A stretch of DNA of 38,504 nt from Deltaproteobacteria bacterium (GCA_016875195.1 VGRY01000039.1:1-38504); one strand, 5' to 3'. Shown: positions 25,454-33,427, counted from the stretch's first letter. Notes: generated from the letters alone by a model not told the origin. Numbers and translations are program-made.

Positions 25454-25498
25454 CTTTCACGTCGGTAACACGGGTTCGACTCCCGTTGGGGACGCCAA
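25454..25498 (+). repeat. attR: duplicated tRNA-Glu 3' half
   Basis: This is a perfect 45-base copy of 16296-16340. It starts at the anticodon loop and ends after GCCAA, and lacks the 5' half of the tRNA. It marks the right junction of the element. Confidence 0.9.
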
Positions 25499-25510
25499 TT
25501 ATTATTACGA

Positions 25511-25537
25511 AAAGCCCTGGCTTCGGTCAGGGTTTTT
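25511..25537 (+). terminator. Displaced host terminator of tRNA-Glu
   Basis: The stem AAAGCCCTG / CAGGGTTT with a CTTCGG-type loop and TTTTT lies 13 bases after attR. It was probably the original stop for the tRNA-Glu transcript before insertion. Confidence 0.7.
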
Positions 25538-25558
25538 CTGTTCTTGGGTTTTCTTAGA

Positions 25559-25598
25559 CCAAGGACATCCCGATCTTCATCGGGATGGGGACGCCAAT
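25559..25598 (+). pseudogene. Possible tRNA-Glu relic
   Basis: CCAAGGACA (as in the D-arm of tRNA-Glu) is followed by a hairpin ATCCCGAT-CTTC-ATCGGGAT where the anticodon arm would be. Then comes TGGGGACGCCAA, identical to the tRNA 3' end. The T-arm is missing. Order and spacing suggest a decayed tRNA copy, though the hairpin could be an unrelated repeat. Confidence 0.35.
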
Positions 25599-25700
25599 TC
25601 CTGGGAAGTGGTTAAGTGATTTACTAAACCCCATTTTTTATGAGTTTTTAGTGTCGGTCTGCAAAAAATGTGAGTTATCCCTCTGTTTTAAAAAACCTTT

Positions 25701-25885
25701 ACCCCGTTAGAAAGCCCCGCAACTCTGCTGCGGGGATGGTGGTTGTTTCCTTTTCAGCGAACCCCGTTAGAGATTTATCCCTAAACGGGGCGAACACGTG
25801 GTTTAACCCGCTGCGCCAGCGTTTGCGCGACGAGTGCCCCCGTGTGAGCTTTCACGTTAGAAAGTTGAAAACTTTCTAACGGGGT
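25701..25885. repeat. CCCCGTTAGAAAG repeat cluster
   Basis: A 14-base perfect inverted pair, ACCCCGTTAGAAAG (25701-25714) and its complement (25872-25885), encloses several smaller units. These are a CCCCGCA/TGCGGGG hairpin near 25714-25735, a third ACCCCGTTAGAGA copy near 25760 closed by ACGGGG, and GTTAGAAAG close to 25855. It fills the space before the membrane protein gene; no real gene is seen in it. Confidence 0.65.
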
Positions 25886-25951
25886 TTACTCTTATTGTTT
25901 TTTATGTTATTTAGGCTTGAAAATAGAAAGTTTACATTTAACTCCTACCCT

Positions 25952-26665
25952 ATGACGGTCTCTTTTTTAAAAAGAAGAAATTGGCTCATCTTCCTTCTTC
26001 TATTAGGCGTTGTTATCCTTCTCATCTATCGGTTTAATTCACAGCTCTGGGTCAAGGCCCTTGAATTTTACGAACTCCTCCACGATCAACACCATTTGAA
26101 GGCGATCATTACCTCTTATGGTGCTTATTCTCCTGTCGCTTACATCCTTATCCAGGCTCTTCAGGTTGTTGTTGCTCCTATCCCGGGAGGCCTCATCGAG
26201 TTCATGGGAGGATATCTCTTTGGTGTCAAGGCAGGGGTGTTTTATTCGATCATAGGTTCTATTATCGGTTCTTGGATTGCATTCATATTGGCTCGGCTTT
26301 TTGAACGAGTGGCAGTTGAAAAGTTTGTCCATATCCGGACGATGAAAAAATTTGATTATTTGATCGGGCATGAGGGTGTGATTCTAAGCTTCCTTCTCTT
26401 TCTCATTCCGGGTTTTCCAAAGGATGCCCTCTGTTATATCCTGGGGTTGACTCCTATGCATCTTGGGATTTTTCTTGTGATCTCTACCATCGGGAGAATC
26501 CCTGGAACATTGATGGCCTGTCTTCAGGGCGGAAAGGCATTTGATCATCAATATATCACTCTGCTCATCCTATTCGGAATATCCGCTCTTATTATTATGG
26601 TTTTTTACATCTATCATGAAGAGATTCATCATTTAATCAAAAAACTGAGGAAGGTCAAAACATAG
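25952..26665 (+). CDS. TVP38/TMEM64 (DedA-like, VTT domain) membrane protein
   Basis: This 237-residue polytopic membrane protein has the SNARE-associated/VTT core: APIPGGLIEFMGGYLFGVKAG followed by GSIIGSWIAFILAR, and later LFLIPGFPKDALCYILGLT. There is one N-terminal anchor and about five further hydrophobic segments. Proteins of this family are linked to lipid scrambling or transport, but the bacterial substrate is unknown. The ATG at 25952 fits the family N-terminus (basic SFLKRRNW then a membrane segment). Earlier starts at 25895 and 25904 run into the repeat cluster. Ribosome-binding sites are weak for all. Confidence 0.85.
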   Translation: MTVSFLKRRNWLIFLLLLGVVILLIYRFNSQLWVKALEFYELLHDQHHLKAIITSYGAYSPVAYILIQALQVVVAPIPGGLIEFMGGYLFGVKAGVFYSIIGSIIGSWIAFILARLFERVAVEKFVHIRTMKKFDYLIGHEGVILSFLLFLIPGFPKDALCYILGLTPMHLGIFLVISTIGRIPGTLMACLQGGKAFDHQYITLLILFGISALIIMVFYIYHEEIHHLIKKLRKVKT

Positions 26666-26700
26666 ATTGTTTTAATTATTTTTATGAGTGAGTAAGATCG

Positions 26701-27090
26701 ATGACCAAAGAAGTTAAAGGAGGAAAATGGACTTCTGATCTTGTGCTGGACCTCTATTCCAACCTTTTGTCAATGGTCTGGGAGGTCGTATCAGCGTTGA
26801 TCGGAGAGGCCATCTTGGAGCTTCTATTCAATCTTTCCATCAAGAAGATTGGAGAAAAATATTCTTTTTTAAAGCCCCTGAAGGTTTCTGAAGAAGGGGT
26901 TTTCATGGACGAGATGCGGGAGGACTTGCGGAATCTTCCTCCTATCGAGCTCCACCGTGGGTTTCAAAGTCTCATTAACCATCTTCTCAATCTTTTTTCA
27001 GCCCTTACTGAAGGAGTAATCAGCCGGGAGGTTTTTCCAAAGGTCTTCCCGAAAGTGAAAGAAGCAGAGCGTCTCGTTTCTCAAAAGTAG
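26701..27090 (+). CDS. Unknown small protein
   Basis: This 129-residue protein is not recognised. It is mainly helical, with an amphipathic segment near residues 15-50 (LYSNLLSMVWEVVSALIGEA) and a basic, charged C-terminal half. There is no signal peptide, metal motif or repeat. It lies 35 bases after the membrane protein gene and about 95 bases before the diguanylate cyclase gene, all on one strand, so co-transcription is possible. GGGAA-type Shine-Dalgarno sequence is not obvious before the ATG. Confidence 0.6.
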   Translation: MTKEVKGGKWTSDLVLDLYSNLLSMVWEVVSALIGEAILELLFNLSIKKIGEKYSFLKPLKVSEEGVFMDEMREDLRNLPPIELHRGFQSLINHLLNLFSALTEGVISREVFPKVFPKVKEAERLVSQK

Positions 27091-27184
27091 AGATTACATA
27101 GATTGGAAACGTATTGATTCATACCGAAATATCTGCGGCATCATGTTTTAAAATCTGTGTCATCGGTTTTTTATAGGGGAAGCG

Positions 27185-28207
27185 ATGAGACTCATCGTTA
27201 AGAATCTGAATATTTTGCGATCGATCATCAATACGATCAATACAAGCTTTGAGATCAAAGAGATCGTCGAATCGGCAGGAAACAATCTGCCCAGCCTCTT
27301 TGAATTCTCCGCCCTCGGAGTTCTCTGGAAAGAGGAATCTACTCTCTACCTCTATCAGGAGGAGTCCTGCCCTCCGTCCTTCACGAAGGAGGTGGCCCAA
27401 AATATGGTAAGGGTCTTCTCCGTCTTGGGGGAAGAGCCGAATGATCTGGCACGTGTAACCCTACAGGTTGAGAAGAGAAAACTAAGGCCCTCCCATATGG
27501 CGATGGATTCAAAGGCCACTCTGAAATCGTATCTCGTCCTTCCCCTTGCTGTGGAGGATGAAATCATCGGTTGTGTTTCTCTCAATAGTGATCAACCCAA
27601 TGCCTTCGATGCACAGGACCTACAGTTTTTTTCTGTCATCGGGTACCAGATGGCGGCCACGTTAAAGCATTTTCAGAGATTCAGCTCTGTCAAGACGATG
27701 GCTGTCTATGATACCCTCACCACTTTGTATAACCGTAGATATATGGAAGAAAGGCTGATCGTTGAGGCGCAGAAGTCCTTTTACAGCGGATCTTCCCTCT
27801 CCCTGGTGATGATCGATATCGACCATTTCAAAAAAGTGAACGATACCTTTGGTCATACAGAAGGGGATAAAGTGCTTCGGGAGATCGCTTCCCTGTTAAA
27901 AACTTCGGTCCGGAAAAAAGATACGGTTGCCCGTTACGGAGGAGAAGAATTCATCCTCATCCTGCCCGAGGCCGGATTGGAAGAGACCACGATGATTGCA
28001 GAGCGTATCCGGCGGTTAGTGGAGAGCAAGCTCTTCGAGGTGGGCCAGGCTCACATCAACATTACCGTCAGTTTAGGAATATCAAATTTCCCAGGTCATA
28101 ACCCGAAGTCGAAAGAGGATCTGGTCAGGATGGCAGACCAGGCCCTTTACGATGCCAAAAGAGGGGGACGCAACCGCGTTTGCCTCTTCAATCCTGTCCA
28201 GAAATGA
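27185..28207 (+). CDS. GAF-domain diguanylate cyclase (GGDEF)
   Basis: This 340-residue protein has a GAF sensor (about 15-165) and a C-terminal GGDEF domain (about 170-335). The active-site loop is GGEEF at 252-256, with metal Asp residues in VMIDIDHFKKVND (211, 213). The inhibitory I-site RKKD (243-246) lies five residues before it. It should make cyclic di-GMP and be product-inhibited. No transmembrane segment is present, so it senses a cytoplasmic signal. GGGGAA precedes the ATG. Confidence 0.92.
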   Translation: MRLIVKNLNILRSIINTINTSFEIKEIVESAGNNLPSLFEFSALGVLWKEESTLYLYQEESCPPSFTKEVAQNMVRVFSVLGEEPNDLARVTLQVEKRKLRPSHMAMDSKATLKSYLVLPLAVEDEIIGCVSLNSDQPNAFDAQDLQFFSVIGYQMAATLKHFQRFSSVKTMAVYDTLTTLYNRRYMEERLIVEAQKSFYSGSSLSLVMIDIDHFKKVNDTFGHTEGDKVLREIASLLKTSVRKKDTVARYGGEEFILILPEAGLEETTMIAERIRRLVESKLFEVGQAHINITVSLGISNFPGHNPKSKEDLVRMADQALYDAKRGGRNRVCLFNPVQK

Positions 28208-28250
28208 AAGGGATAGAGACTGGCTGTTGGTTTGCGAGAAAGGAGACAGA

Positions 28251-28565
28251 ATGAAGAAAGGCTTTAAAAGAGTTCTTATGTTTGCCCTGGTGACGGTGCT
28301 TTTTTTGCTTTACGCCGGGCCTTCGGTTGCTCAGGAGAAGTTGGTGATGACTGGGATCGTCAAGAGCGTTGAGAGAGGATTGGTGATGGATGTTGAGAAT
28401 GAAAAGGATAAAAGCCTAATTAGCTTCAGGATCGGCCGGAAAACGACTTATATCCCCAGACGCTACCCCATTCCCGGTGAAAAAGTAAAGGTGGAGTATT
28501 TACCCGGCCGGGGGAATTTTGTTGCCTTTACAGTAACGATTTTGGGAGTGGCTGGATCGAAATAG
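28251..28565 (+). CDS. Small secreted protein
   Basis: This 104-residue protein has a Sec signal peptide (MKKGFKRVLMFALVTVLFLL then AGPSVAQE; cleavage likely after AQ or VA). A small beta-rich domain of about 75 residues follows. GIVKSVERGLVMDVE and FRIGRKTTYIPRRYP suggest an OB-like or SH3-like fold. No catalytic motif is visible. AAAGGAG sets the ATG at 28251; the frame is open upstream only because it overlaps the diguanylate cyclase 3' end. It may form an operon with that gene. Confidence 0.75.
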   Translation: MKKGFKRVLMFALVTVLFLLYAGPSVAQEKLVMTGIVKSVERGLVMDVENEKDKSLISFRIGRKTTYIPRRYPIPGEKVKVEYLPGRGNFVAFTVTILGVAGSK

Positions 28566-28603
28566 AATATAAATACTTATCTAAAATTCTAGGAAATATC
28601 ATG

Positions 28604-28633
28604 AAGAGGCGTTTATTTTATGGCGCCTCTTTT
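28604..28633. terminator. Bidirectional terminator before tatC
   Basis: AAGAGGCG (28604-28611) pairs with CGCCTCTT (28624-28631) around a 12-base loop, with T-rich sequence after it on the plus strand. It separates the convergent secreted-protein and tatC genes. Confidence 0.7.
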
Positions 28634-28647
28634 ATTATTTATGCTTC

Positions 28648-29391
28648 TTAGGTTGAAGGGGATGCCGTATCATCGGCAGGTCTTCTTTGCTCGATGATTT
28701 TAACTAAAAGGATGCCGATCTCGAAGAGCACGTAGAGCGGCCCACCCATAAGTGCCATATTGAAGACGTCCGGTGTGGGGGTGAGCACAGCGGAGAGGAT
28801 GGCCATGATCAGGATGGCATATCTTCGGTTGCGGGTCAAAAACGAGGCATTGACCACCCGAATGTAACTCAACAGGGCGAGGATTAAGGGGAGCTCGAAG
28901 GCGAGACCGAAGGCAAAGATGAACCCCACACAGAAGGAGACGTATTTCGCCACCGAGATCATGGGTTTGATCGTGGCCGATTGATATCCCATGAGGAATT
29001 GGATGCCGAAGGGAAGGGTGACGAAGTAACAGAAGGCGGCCCCGGAGTAAAACAGGAAGATGGCGGCAAGAAGAACGATAGAGGAAGATTCCAGGCCTCT
29101 TTTCCGGAAGAGGGGGGAAAAGGCCTTCCAGAGATAAGAAAAGATGATCGGGATGGATAAGAAGAGGCTTGCAAAGAGCGTCAACTTGAACAGAGAGAAA
29201 AAGGCTTCGGGAATGCCATAAGCCACCAGGTCCTCCGAGAGAGAGCGATGGAGATGCCGGAGCAATTCCCTTGCAAATGGGAAGAGAAGGGCGCTGAGGA
29301 GAATGACCGTTCCGATGATCCAGAGAAATCCTTTCCTCAAGCTGCTCAGCGATTCAAAAAGTTCTGCCCGTTTAATGTCCATCTTGCTCAT
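28648..29391 (-). CDS. tatC: Sec-independent protein translocase TatC
   Basis: This protein of about 247 residues has six hydrophobic segments. Family signs are the SLSSLRKGF motif (from the usual HLxELRxR), FAFGLAFELPLIL, RRYAILIMAILSAVLTPTPDVFNMALM, and PLYVLFEIGILL. TatC recognises twin-arginine signal peptides in the membrane. The ATG at 29391 fits the start of homology; the frame is open 22 codons upstream without a match. No tatA or tatB is adjacent, so they must lie elsewhere. The N-terminal motif is somewhat diverged from canonical TatC. Confidence 0.88.
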   Translation of the reverse strand: MSKMDIKRAELFESLSSLRKGFLWIIGTVILLSALLFPFARELLRHLHRSLSEDLVAYGIPEAFFSLFKLTLFASLFLSIPIIFSYLWKAFSPLFRKRGLESSSIVLLAAIFLFYSGAAFCYFVTLPFGIQFLMGYQSATIKPMISVAKYVSFCVGFIFAFGLAFELPLILALLSYIRVVNASFLTRNRRYAILIMAILSAVLTPTPDVFNMALMGGPLYVLFEIGILLVKIIEQRRPADDTASPST

Positions 29392-29471
29392 GCTCCCGGA
29401 GATAACGGAGTTAATGTAACATAAAAGGCAGCCTTCCGAAATACTTATTTGGTTCATCGGATATTCGGTAG

Positions 29472-29532
29472 GTAACCTCCCCTTAGGTTAAGTCGTTGCG
29501 ACTCGAAACCGAGGGGAGGCTTGGAGGGGTTA
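29472..29532. repeat. GTAACCTCCCC palindromic repeat
   Basis: GTAACCTCCCCTTAGG is faced by CGAGGGGAGG and GGAGGGGTTAC with interruptions. It lies in the divergent region between tatC and the first ATP-grasp gene. It is similar in kind to the repeat at 8491-8600. Confidence 0.5.
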
Positions 29533-29648
29533 CTTGTCTCGGATATGTGATAGGGTGACTTCTTTCCACCCGTCTGATTTCCCTCCACTCCGTTTAAACG
29601 TTGTTTTCATGATGAATGCATTTCGAAAGGCCTCCATGATCTTCCTAA

Positions 29649-29669
29649 CCCCCCTTCATCTAAGGGGGG
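29649..29669. repeat. CCCCCCTT/AAGGGGGG hairpin
   Basis: An 8-pair perfect stem with a five-base loop (CATCT). It belongs to the same repeat style as 15848-15901. The rest of 29458-29754 shows no gene. Confidence 0.6.
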
Positions 29670-29754
29670 AATAAAAGATGGGAAAAGCACCCACACAAAA
29701 CCCGGAAGAACCACTTATTTTAACCATACCTTCATCAAAAAAAAGGATGTAAAA

Positions 29755-29811
29755 ATGAAATCCATGTTGACAAAGAAACGAAACAGAGATATAGAAAATC
29801 TTAACAAATGA
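29755..29811 (+). CDS. Possible 18-residue leader peptide
   Basis: AAGGATG lies just before an ATG at 29755 that opens an 18-codon frame (MKSMLTKKRNRDIENLNK). Its TGA overlaps the ATG of the ATP-grasp gene as ATGA. This gene has no Shine-Dalgarno of its own, so coupling to a short upstream frame would explain its translation. The alternative is a leaderless mRNA from the promoter at 29767-29795. Confidence 0.4.
   Translation: MKSMLTKKRNRDIENLNK
29767..29795 (+). promoter_or_regulatory. Sigma-70-like promoter before the ATP-grasp gene
   Basis: TTGACA (29767-29772) and TATAGA (29790-29795) are 17 bases apart. Transcription would start about six bases before the ATG at 29808, giving an almost leaderless mRNA. 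Confidence 0.45.
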
Positions 29812-30821
29812 ATATCCTCCGTAGAAAATTGAAAGTCGGGATCACTTACAATTTAAAGAAGGATTTTACTCATCAGGAAGATCAGCCGATCGATTCTTTT
29901 GAGGAGTTCGATTCGGAAGAGACGATCGATGCCATACGCGATGTCCTCGAAAGCGATGGGCATGAAGTGTTTAAATTAGGCGGAGGCGTTGGCCTGATTG
30001 ACCGATTGCGGACCTCTCCAGTCGATATCGTCTTCAACATCGCAGAAGGGATTGGAGGCCGAAACAGAGAGTCTCACATTCCCGCCCTCCTCGAGTTTCT
30101 GAACATTCCTTATACCGGTTCCGATCCCCTCACCCTCGCCCTCACTCTGGATAAGTCCATGGCTAAAAAAGTGGTTCAAAGTGAGGCTATTCCGACTCCC
30201 GGATTTAAAAAAGTCGAGCGGATAGAGGATCTCCACAGCCTCAACCTTCGCTATCCCCTTTTTGTAAAGTTATGTTATGAAGGGTCGAGCAAGGGAGTAC
30301 GACTCGATTCAAAGGTCTCTGACCCGAATACCTTGAGAGGGAAGGTGAGGTGGCTTCTTGAGACTTACGGGACTCCTGTTTTGGTCGAGGAGTTTGTGAG
30401 CGGCCCTGAGTTCACTGTAGGGATTTTAGGCAATGAAGATCCGGTTGTCCTCGGAGTGATGCAGATCGAGATCAAGGGAAGTTCTCAGGATGAAGCGATC
30501 TATTCTCTTGAGGTGAAGAGAGAATGGGAGGAAAAGGTCCGGTACCATTGCCCCCCTGCAATCCCTGATGATCTACTGAAGAGAATAGAAGATGTGGCCC
30601 GGAGAGCCTATCGCGCCCTCGATTGCAGGGATGTGTCCCGGGTGGATATCCGGGTTGGAGGAGACGGAGCGCCTTATTTTCTGGAGGTTAATCCTCTTCC
30701 TGGCCTTTCACCTGTCTATGGCGATCTTCCCATCATGGCAAGACGGATGGGATGGGAGTATAGCCAACTGATCCGGACGATTTTCAATCATGCCCTGAAA
30801 CGATATGGGCTCGTGGAATAA
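29808..30821 (+). CDS. D-Ala-D-Ala ligase-like ATP-grasp enzyme, copy 1
   Basis: This 337-residue protein is of the Ddl/COG1181 ATP-grasp fold. Visible parts are IPYTGSDPLTLALTLDK (which normally ends the N-domain), VKLCYEGSSKGV (the EGSS loop kept as in Ddl), LVEEFVSGPEFTVGI and the metal-binding FLEVNPLPGLSP. The usual Ddl segment HGxxGEDG is replaced by NIAEGIGGRNRES, and the NTxPG motif reads NPLPG. This makes a true cell-wall ligase doubtful. Such enzymes activate a carboxylate with ATP and join it to an amine. It begins a unit with a histidine kinase (three-base gap), and a paralogue lies after kamA. The substrate is unknown; amino acids are likely. Confidence 0.85.
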   Translation: MNILRRKLKVGITYNLKKDFTHQEDQPIDSFEEFDSEETIDAIRDVLESDGHEVFKLGGGVGLIDRLRTSPVDIVFNIAEGIGGRNRESHIPALLEFLNIPYTGSDPLTLALTLDKSMAKKVVQSEAIPTPGFKKVERIEDLHSLNLRYPLFVKLCYEGSSKGVRLDSKVSDPNTLRGKVRWLLETYGTPVLVEEFVSGPEFTVGILGNEDPVVLGVMQIEIKGSSQDEAIYSLEVKREWEEKVRYHCPPAIPDDLLKRIEDVARRAYRALDCRDVSRVDIRVGGDGAPYFLEVNPLPGLSPVYGDLPIMARRMGWEYSQLIRTIFNHALKRYGLVE

Positions 30822-30824
30822 TGG

Positions 30825-31907
30825 ATGCAGATTACCCAGCCCGCACCAAACCTCTTTGAGACAATCCTGAACCATTTGAAAGAAGCGGTCGTCTTTGCCG
30901 ACCACCGGGGACGGATCCAGATCTTCAACCCTGTGGCTGTGGAGTTTTTCAGGATTAAGGAAAAACGGGCGTTGGGAAAGAGGTTCGAGCGGGTCATCCC
31001 CTATAAAATCATCAGGAAGCAATTCAATTCCGTATATGAAAAAAGAGAAGGCCATCACGATATTGAACTGGCCATCCATGTCCCTGCTGTTTCTGAAGAG
31101 GAAGCGCAGATACTCCGGTGTAGTTTTTATCCTGTCTTTGACCGACAAGAGGCTTTCATCGGATGTTTGGCCACTTTTGCGGATATCACGGAGAAAGGAT
31201 TACTCTCCCGTGAGATCAGCCAGAGCAAAGACCTCTCCACGATTGGTATGTTAGCCAGGTGGATGGCCCATGAGATTCGGAATCCCCTCAGCTCTCTCAA
31301 TATCAATATTGAATTATTAAGGGATGAGCTGAGAGAGGAAATACATCTCGCCCAGAAGGAGGAGATCCAATCCCTTCTTAACTTTATCAGCTACGAGACC
31401 CTGCGCCTTGAAAATAATCTGAAAGAATTTCTCGATTTCAACCGCCTTCCTCCTCTGCGATTTGAATGGGTCCAGGTGAATGAAGCGCTGGATTCGATTG
31501 TCCACCTGCTGAGACCGGATGCACAGATGAAGAACGCCAGACTGGAGGTTCATTTTCAGAGAAAACTGCCTTTGGTGAAGATCGATGTGAGTCAGATCAA
31601 CCTGGCGATTTCCAATCTTCTTATCAACAGCATTCAGGCCGTATCTGAAAAAGGGGAGATCCATCTCATCACCCGCGGATCGAAGAAGAATGTGTTCATC
31701 ATCATACAGGACAATGGAGTGGGGATATCCAAGGAGCATCTCCATAAAATTTTCGATTTTATGTTCAGCACCAAACCCACCGGTTCCGGTCTTGGACTTT
31801 CGATTGCCAAGAAGATCATCTCAGACCATCACGGAGAGATCACCGTGAAGAGCGAGGTGAATCGAGGTTCCACGTTCAGGATAAGGTTACCGCTTAACCC
31901 GAAATAA
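30825..31907 (+). CDS. PAS-domain sensor histidine kinase
   Basis: This 360-residue soluble kinase has an N-terminal PAS domain (about 10-125), a HisKA dimerisation domain with His149 in MAHEIRNPLSSL, and a HATPase domain. ATP-site boxes are NLLINSIQAV (N), DNGVGIS (G1), FDFMFSTKPTGSGLGLSIAKKI (F and G2). There is no membrane segment, so the signal is cytoplasmic, as in NtrB-type kinases. It lies three bases after the ATP-grasp gene and before a sigma-54 activator, its likely partner. The gap to that gene holds a long palindrome. Confidence 0.93.
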   Translation: MQITQPAPNLFETILNHLKEAVVFADHRGRIQIFNPVAVEFFRIKEKRALGKRFERVIPYKIIRKQFNSVYEKREGHHDIELAIHVPAVSEEEAQILRCSFYPVFDRQEAFIGCLATFADITEKGLLSREISQSKDLSTIGMLARWMAHEIRNPLSSLNINIELLRDELREEIHLAQKEEIQSLLNFISYETLRLENNLKEFLDFNRLPPLRFEWVQVNEALDSIVHLLRPDAQMKNARLEVHFQRKLPLVKIDVSQINLAISNLLINSIQAVSEKGEIHLITRGSKKNVFIIIQDNGVGISKEHLHKIFDFMFSTKPTGSGLGLSIAKKIISDHHGEITVKSEVNRGSTFRIRLPLNPK

Positions 31908-31913
31908 ACTGAT

Positions 31914-32050
31914 GAAGCACCAAATTCCAAGCACCAATTACCAAATAATAACCAATGTCCGAATCACCAAAATTGGGGGAAAAGTTTATTCCTTTTAGGG
32001 ATTTGGTCATTGGAGCTTATTTGGTGTTTGGGATTTGGTTATTGGAATTT
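31914..32050. repeat. Long imperfect palindrome, CCAAATTCCA family, copy 2
   Basis: The left arm has CACCAAATTCCAAGCACCAA and ACCAAATAATAACCAATG. The right arm has ATTTGGTCATTGGAGC, TTATTTGGTGTTTGGGA and TTTGGTTATTGGAATTT. It sits between the kinase and response regulator genes. An open frame crosses the right arm into the regulator and would give a false 34-residue extension. Confidence 0.75.
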
Positions 32051-32056
32051 AATCGC

Positions 32057-33427
32057 ATGGACAAAAAAGTCATTCTCATCGTGGAAGATGACCCCCGTGT
32101 GGGAGAGAGCCTTCGTCTTCTCTTCAAGAAGAAGGGCTACACCATCTTCCTGGCTTCGAATGGAAAAGAAGGTCTCCATCTCTTTCGACAGGAGATGGTT
32201 GACCTGGTGATCACGGATGTGGTCATGCCGAAGATGGGCGGGCTCGAACTTCTCGAAGTGGTGAAAGGATTAAAACCAGAGACCGAGGTGATCGTTATCT
32301 CCGCTCAGGGGACGATTGAAAAAGCAGTCCAGGCGATGAAACTCGGGGCTTTCGATTTTATCGAAAAGCCAATCAATCCCAGAGTTCTCTCGCTGCTGGC
32401 GGAAAGGGCATTGGAGAAACAAACCCTCATCCTTCAAAACCGGGACCTCCGCTCCCAACTGGAGGATAAATTCCATTTTAAAAATATCATCGGAAAGAGT
32501 GAGAAGATGGTGAAGATCTTCGAACTCATCCGCCATATTGCCCCGTATGACAGTTCGGTTCTCATCATCGGTGAGAGCGGTACGGGCAAGGAGTTGATCG
32601 CCAATGCCATCCATTACAACAGTCCCCGTGCGGGGATGCCCTTCATCAAGGTGAGTTGTGCTTCATTGAGTGAAGGGATCATTGAGAGTGAACTCTTTGG
32701 TCATGAGAAGGGAGCATTCACTGGAGCGGTTGCATCCCGTAAGGGACGATTTGAGATGGCTCACCAGGGAACCCTTTTCCTGGATGAGGTGGAGGATATT
32801 CCATTATCTACTCAGACCAAACTGCTGCGGGTCCTCCAGGAGGGCGAATTCGAAAGAGTAGGAGGGAATAAGACCCTCAAAGTCAATATTCGAATCATTG
32901 CAGCAAGCAACAGGGATCTGCAGGAAGCGGTCAAAGACTCTACCTTCCGAGAAGACCTTTATTATCGTCTCAATGTGGTCAACATCAAACTGCCATCCTT
33001 GCGGGAACGAAAAGAGGATATTCCCTTCTTGATTCAATTTTTCATTGAGAAGTTCAATAGGAAATATGCGATGAAGGCAAAGGGAGTGTCGCAGAGAGCC
33101 CTCAACCTTCTCATGGACTATGGCTGGAGCGGAAATGTCAGAGAGTTAGAGAATACAATTGAGTCTGCTCTGGTCATTCATAGCCCGGAAGTACTGGACC
33201 TTCAGCATTTTCCACAGGAGATCAGAGATTTTAAGGAGGAACAGGAAGCGATTCCTTTTAAGATTGGGACACCTCTTGAGGAAGTAGAGAGAGAGATGTT
33301 GCTTCGGACTCTCAAGGCGACTAAGGGCAATAAACTGAAGGCGGCAAAGCTGTTAGGGATCAATGTTAGGACAATTCATAGAAAAATTGAGGAAATTCAA
33401 GGGAATCCATTAGAAAAGCGTAAGTGA
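32057..33427 (+). CDS. NtrC-family sigma-54 response regulator
   Basis: This 456-residue protein has a receiver domain (phospho-acceptor Asp54 in VITDVVMP, Lys104 in EKP), an AAA+ sigma-54 interaction domain and a C-terminal Fis-type helix-turn-helix. The AAA+ part has Walker A GESGTGKE (172-179), the sigma-54-contacting GAFTGA loop (219-224) and Walker B TLFLDEVED. The HTH reads LKAAKLLGINVRTIHRKI. The ATG at 32057 opens the receiver fold (DKKVILIVEDD). An earlier start would encode only repeat sequence. It should activate sigma-54 promoters when phosphorylated by the kinase upstream, and a candidate target lies about 200 bases downstream. Confidence 0.95.
   Translation: MDKKVILIVEDDPRVGESLRLLFKKKGYTIFLASNGKEGLHLFRQEMVDLVITDVVMPKMGGLELLEVVKGLKPETEVIVISAQGTIEKAVQAMKLGAFDFIEKPINPRVLSLLAERALEKQTLILQNRDLRSQLEDKFHFKNIIGKSEKMVKIFELIRHIAPYDSSVLIIGESGTGKELIANAIHYNSPRAGMPFIKVSCASLSEGIIESELFGHEKGAFTGAVASRKGRFEMAHQGTLFLDEVEDIPLSTQTKLLRVLQEGEFERVGGNKTLKVNIRIIAASNRDLQEAVKDSTFREDLYYRLNVVNIKLPSLRERKEDIPFLIQFFIEKFNRKYAMKAKGVSQRALNLLMDYGWSGNVRELENTIESALVIHSPEVLDLQHFPQEIRDFKEEQEAIPFKIGTPLEEVEREMLLRTLKATKGNKLKAAKLLGINVRTIHRKIEEIQGNPLEKRK

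Larger units (their letters stand above)
16296..25498. mobile_element. Integrative element in tRNA-Glu
   Basis: This is about 9.2 kb between perfect 45-base direct repeats made of the tRNA-Glu 3' half. The integrase gene lies at the tRNA side. Next come a zinc-finger gene, an excisionase-like gene, a SpoVG-like gene, a primase-helicase, a terminase-small-subunit-like gene, two lipoprotein genes and two possible small RNA genes. No structural, conjugation or portal genes are seen. It therefore resembles a small integrative plasmid-like element or phage satellite rather than a full phage. The recombinase has been split by an insertion sequence, so self-excision may be lost. Confidence 0.85.

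Noticed and set aside
25670..25879. 69-codon frame after attR
   Set aside because: It is made of palindromic repeat units and has no Shine-Dalgarno.
29808..30821. Housekeeping D-alanine-D-alanine ligase (ddl)
   Set aside because: The Ddl HG..GEDG region and NTxPG motif are changed, and no mur or fts genes are nearby; the gene symbol was withheld.
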